Shown here one piece after another: positions 61,535 to 64,000 of a stretch of 64,000 nt of DNA (position 1 is its first letter; each line of letters starts with the position of its first letter). The DNA lies in NCBI RefSeq assembly GCF_009858175.1, contig NZ_CP047393.1:1178001-1242000 (forward strand), in the 5' to 3' direction. This DNA is from Pontibacillus sp. HMF3514 (lineage in GTDB: Bacteria; Bacillota; Bacilli; Bacillales; BH030062). The notes under the pieces were generated by a model, which was not told the DNA's origin, made no database searches, and saw only the letters and a list, made by a program, of their open reading frames with translations. The translations under genes and the position numbers were made by a program.

Positions 61535-63460
61535 GTGAGATTAACAACTGCTCAAGCACTGATTTTGTTTTTAAATCAGCAATATATTGAGGTAGATGGA
61601 AAAGAGCAAAAACTTTTCAAAGGGATATTTACGATCTTTGGACATGGAAATGTTCTCGGTTTAGGGCAAGCATTAGAACAGGATAGTGGTGACCTTGAAG
61701 TGTACCAGGGACGAAATGAACAGGGAATGGCACATGCTGCTGTTGCTTATGCTAAACAAAACAATCAGAAGCAGTTAATGGCCTGCACATCTTCCATTGG
61801 TCCTGGTTCAGCTAATATGATTACAGCAGCATCCACTGCGACGGCAAATAATCTTCCAGTATTACTATTGCCTGGTGATACATTTGCCACACGACAGCCG
61901 GACCCAGCTTTACAGCAAATTGAGCAAATACATGATGCTTCTATCACAACGAATGATGCTTTCCGACCGGTTAGTAAGTACTGGGATCGAGTTTCACGAC
62001 CGGAACAGTTAATGAGTGCCTTAATTAATGCGATGCGTGTTTTAACAGACCAAGCAGATACAGGTGCCGTGACTCTATCGCTTCCTCAAGATGTTCAGGG
62101 CGAAGCTTTTGACTACCCAGAGTATTTCTTTAAAAAGCGTGTACATCGGATAGAACGTAGAAAACCAACGGATATGGAACTACATGATGCTCTAGAATTA
62201 ATGAAAAAGAAGAAAAAGCCTCTCATTGTAAGTGGCGGAGGCGTAAGGTATTCCGAATCGGGAGGAAAGCTTAAAGAGTTTGCAGAGAAGTATCATATAC
62301 CAATTGCAGAGACCCAAGCAGGTAAAGGTGCTGTGGAAGGTACGTTTCCCCTCAATCTCGGAGGAATAGGTGTTACTGGAAATTCTGCTTCTAATCAGCT
62401 AGCGAAAGAAGCAGATCTTGTGATTGGCATTGGGACAAAATTTGCAGATTTTACAACTGGATCGAAGGAACTGTTCCAACATCATGACGTTGATTTCTTG
62501 ACTATTAATCTATCAAAATATCATGCCAACAAGTTGGATGCCACAACAGTAGTCGCAGATGCCAAAACAACCCTAGAAGAGCTAGGTGATTTACTAGATA
62601 AAGAGAATTATTCTTCTGGCTATAACCAAGAGATCGAAGAAGCACGAAAAGGCTGGGAAGAAGAATTAAACCGACTTTATCATACAGATTATCATAAAGT
62701 AGGATATCAGCCGGAAGTAGCAGGGCATCTTGATGAAGTCATACCAGAATATACTGAAGCTCTTGAAACTTCTCTAACGCAAACGGCTGTTATAGGAGAA
62801 ATAAATCAATCCATTGCTGATGATTCTATTATAGTGGGCTCATCTGGTAGTCTGCCAGGTGATTTGCAACGAATGTGGGTTAGCAGACAACCGAACACGT
62901 ATCATATGGAGTATGGCTACTCTTGTATGGGTTATGAGGTTTCTGGGTCACTAGGCGTAAAAATGGCGGAACCCAATAAAGAAGTCTATGCCATGGTCGG
63001 AGATGGTAGCTATTTAATGCTTCACTCTGAGTTAGTTACAAGCATCCAAGAAGGATTGAAGTTGAATATTATTCTATTTGATAATGCAGGCTTTGGATGC
63101 ATTAATAACTTACAAATGGGAAATGGAATGGGGAGTTTTGGTACAGAATTTAGACATCGAAACAGTAAAACAGGTTCATTGAATGGTTCGATTGTTCCGG
63201 TGGATTTCGCCCAAAGTGCCGCAGGATACGGAGTGAAGACATACAAGGTGCATACCATAGAAGATTTGCGTTATGCATTAGAGGACTCTAAAAAACAAGA
63301 TGTATCTACTTTAATGGATATTAAAGTTTTACCCAAAACCATGTCAGATGGGTATGATGCATGGTGGAACGTAGGAGTAGCAGAAACCTCTAAAAGCGAA
63401 TCGGTAGAACAAGCTCATCAAGTACGAATGAAGCACCTCGAACAAGCTCGTAAATATTAG
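61535..63460 (+). CDS. iolD: 3D-(3,5/4)-trihydroxycyclohexane-1,2-dione acylhydrolase IolD
   Basis: About 641 residues, the usual IolD size. It is a thiamine-diphosphate enzyme that opens the ring to 5-deoxy-glucuronate. [15 protein letters not shown] at the start, [18 protein letters not shown] with the catalytic Glu near 60, and [13 protein letters not shown] with NNLQMGNG, the ThDP-binding motif, near 490 are intact. GTG 61535 is preferred over ATG 61529 because TGAGGTGA abuts the latter. Confidence 0.93.
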   Translation: MRLTTAQALILFLNQQYIEVDGKEQKLFKGIFTIFGHGNVLGLGQALEQDSGDLEVYQGRNEQGMAHAAVAYAKQNNQKQLMACTSSIGPGSANMITAASTATANNLPVLLLPGDTFATRQPDPALQQIEQIHDASITTNDAFRPVSKYWDRVSRPEQLMSALINAMRVLTDQADTGAVTLSLPQDVQGEAFDYPEYFFKKRVHRIERRKPTDMELHDALELMKKKKKPLIVSGGGVRYSESGGKLKEFAEKYHIPIAETQAGKGAVEGTFPLNLGGIGVTGNSASNQLAKEADLVIGIGTKFADFTTGSKELFQHHDVDFLTINLSKYHANKLDATTVVADAKTTLEELGDLLDKENYSSGYNQEIEEARKGWEEELNRLYHTDYHKVGYQPEVAGHLDEVIPEYTEALETSLTQTAVIGEINQSIADDSIIVGSSGSLPGDLQRMWVSRQPNTYHMEYGYSCMGYEVSGSLGVKMAEPNKEVYAMVGDGSYLMLHSELVTSIQEGLKLNIILFDNAGFGCINNLQMGNGMGSFGTEFRHRNSKTGSLNGSIVPVDFAQSAAGYGVKTYKVHTIEDLRYALEDSKKQDVSTLMDIKVLPKTMSDGYDAWWNVGVAETSKSESVEQAHQVRMKHLEQARKY

Positions 63461-63481
63461 CAGGGTTAAAGGAGTGTCCCT

Positions 63482-64000
63482 ATGTTTAAGGAAAACACGA
63501 TTAAACTTGGAATTGCACCTATTGGATGGACCAACGATGATTTACCGGAGCTAGGGGGAGATATTCCATTTGAGCAATGTGTTAGTGAAATGGCACTAGC
63601 TGGCTTTGAAGGAACTGAGGTCGGGAATAAATACCCCCACAATAGGGATGAACTAAACAACGCTCTTACTTTACGTAATCTAAAAGTAGCAAGTGCGTGG
63701 TTTAGTGCATTTACGACCACAGAGCCCTTAGAAAATACAATAGAGGAATTTATAAAACACCGTGATTTCCTACATGATATGGGAGCTAAAGTGATTGTCG
63801 TATCTGAACAAGGTCATAGTATACAACATAAAGACGTATCTTTATTTGATGAAAAACCGATCTTTACTGAAGAAGAATGGGATCTACTAGCAGAAGGGAT
63901 GAATAAGCTAGGAGCTTTGGCAAAGGAAAAGGGAATGGAAGTCGTCTTTCACCATCATATGGGGACAGGAGTCCAAACGACGCAGGAAGTGGATCGTCTA
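63482..64000 (+). CDS. iolE: Inosose dehydratase IolE, 3' end outside window
   Basis: The first 173 codons of a TIM-barrel dehydratase that turns scyllo-inosose into the dione used by Iol[19 protein letters not shown] at the start and [14 protein letters not shown] near the window end, with the metal-binding His, are typical IolE. AAAGGAGTG lies before the ATG, 21 bases after iolD. The gene runs off the window. Confidence 0.92.
   Translation, partial: MFKENTIKLGIAPIGWTNDDLPELGGDIPFEQCVSEMALAGFEGTEVGNKYPHNRDELNNALTLRNLKVASAWFSAFTTTEPLENTIEEFIKHRDFLHDMGAKVIVVSEQGHSIQHKDVSLFDEKPIFTEEEWDLLAEGMNKLGALAKEKGMEVVFHHHMGTGVQTTQEVDRL

Noticed and set aside
1-64000. CRISPR array, tRNA, rRNA or phage integrase
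   Set aside because: No regularly spaced direct repeats, cloverleaf-like segments, rRNA signatures or tyrosine/serine integrase genes were recognised; the small 37879 protein lacks recombinase catalytic features.

Overview
The window looks like a chromosomal segment of a low-GC Gram-positive bacterium of the family Bacillaceae. The evidence is AGGAGG-type ribosome-binding sites with frequent TTG/GTG starts, a CarD-like protein of the YdeB type, a sigma-D-type motility promoter, Bacillus-type hut and iol genes, and many simple rho-independent terminators. A moderately halophilic genus would fit (BCCT and TRAP carriers), but the genus cannot be fixed from the sequence. No tRNA, rRNA, CRISPR array, integrase or origin was seen.

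Region by region. (1) 1-7235: a sugar-acid catabolic cluster with a DUF1537 four-carbon acid sugar kinase (cut by the window edge), a complete TRAP transporter (DctP, DctQ, DctM), a PdxA2-type dehydrogenase, a LarA-like nickel-pincer racemase/epimerase broken by a one-base frameshift, and a LarC C-terminal-domain protein. (2) 7328-14860: a PfkB sugar kinase, a soluble-tail chemotaxis receptor behind a sigma-D promoter, an MFS exporter, a BCCT transporter and an AraC-type response regulator whose phospho-acceptor Asp is replaced by Glu. (3) 15040-20554: a histidine-utilisation operon hutU-hutI-hutG-hutH. hutG carries a one-base loss in a C tract, and the HutH homologue lacks the Ala-Ser-Gly that forms the MIO cofactor. 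(4) 20682-26961: a LysM amidase, a beta-hydroxyacid dehydrogenase, an operon of two DUF2249 proteins, an NnrS/oxidase-like membrane protein and a SufT-like DUF59 protein behind Fnr- and Fur-like sites, a hypothetical gene and an EamA exporter.

(5) 27187-49673: a dense DNA-defence island. It holds a MazG plus PLD-helicase pair; an HNH nuclease with a PUA/EVE-like N-terminus; a predicted SNF2 / EcoRII-N-like / MORC-like GHKL ATPase / HNH / 5mC-methyltransferase / Vsr system whose SNF2 gene is split by an IS3-family element with a 5-bp target duplication; a LlaJI-like restriction system (two 5mC methyltransferases, a B3/EcoRII-N-like protein, McrB with an EVE-like N-terminus, McrC); and a NERD-helicase with small companion genes and a nuclease-like protein. 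This region is the strongest candidate for little-described biology, and its GHKL part is visibly AT-rich.

(6) 49789-64000: a CarD-like regulator, a PRPP synthetase, a CBS-domain protein, then a myo-inositol catabolic locus (iolI, ABC sugar transporter, iolG, iolB, iolC, iolA, iolD, start of iolE). Four AAGCGCTT-centred LacI-type operators sit in front of successive gene groups. The island therefore lies between housekeeping and carbon-source genes.

Two families of nested palindromes (GTGCCTGTCACC... and GTGCCTGACCCC...) recur in at least eight intergenic gaps and probably work as terminators. Three genes (larA-like, hutG, the B3 protein) each look one G/C base short inside a homopolymer, which may mean sequencing error rather than true gene loss.
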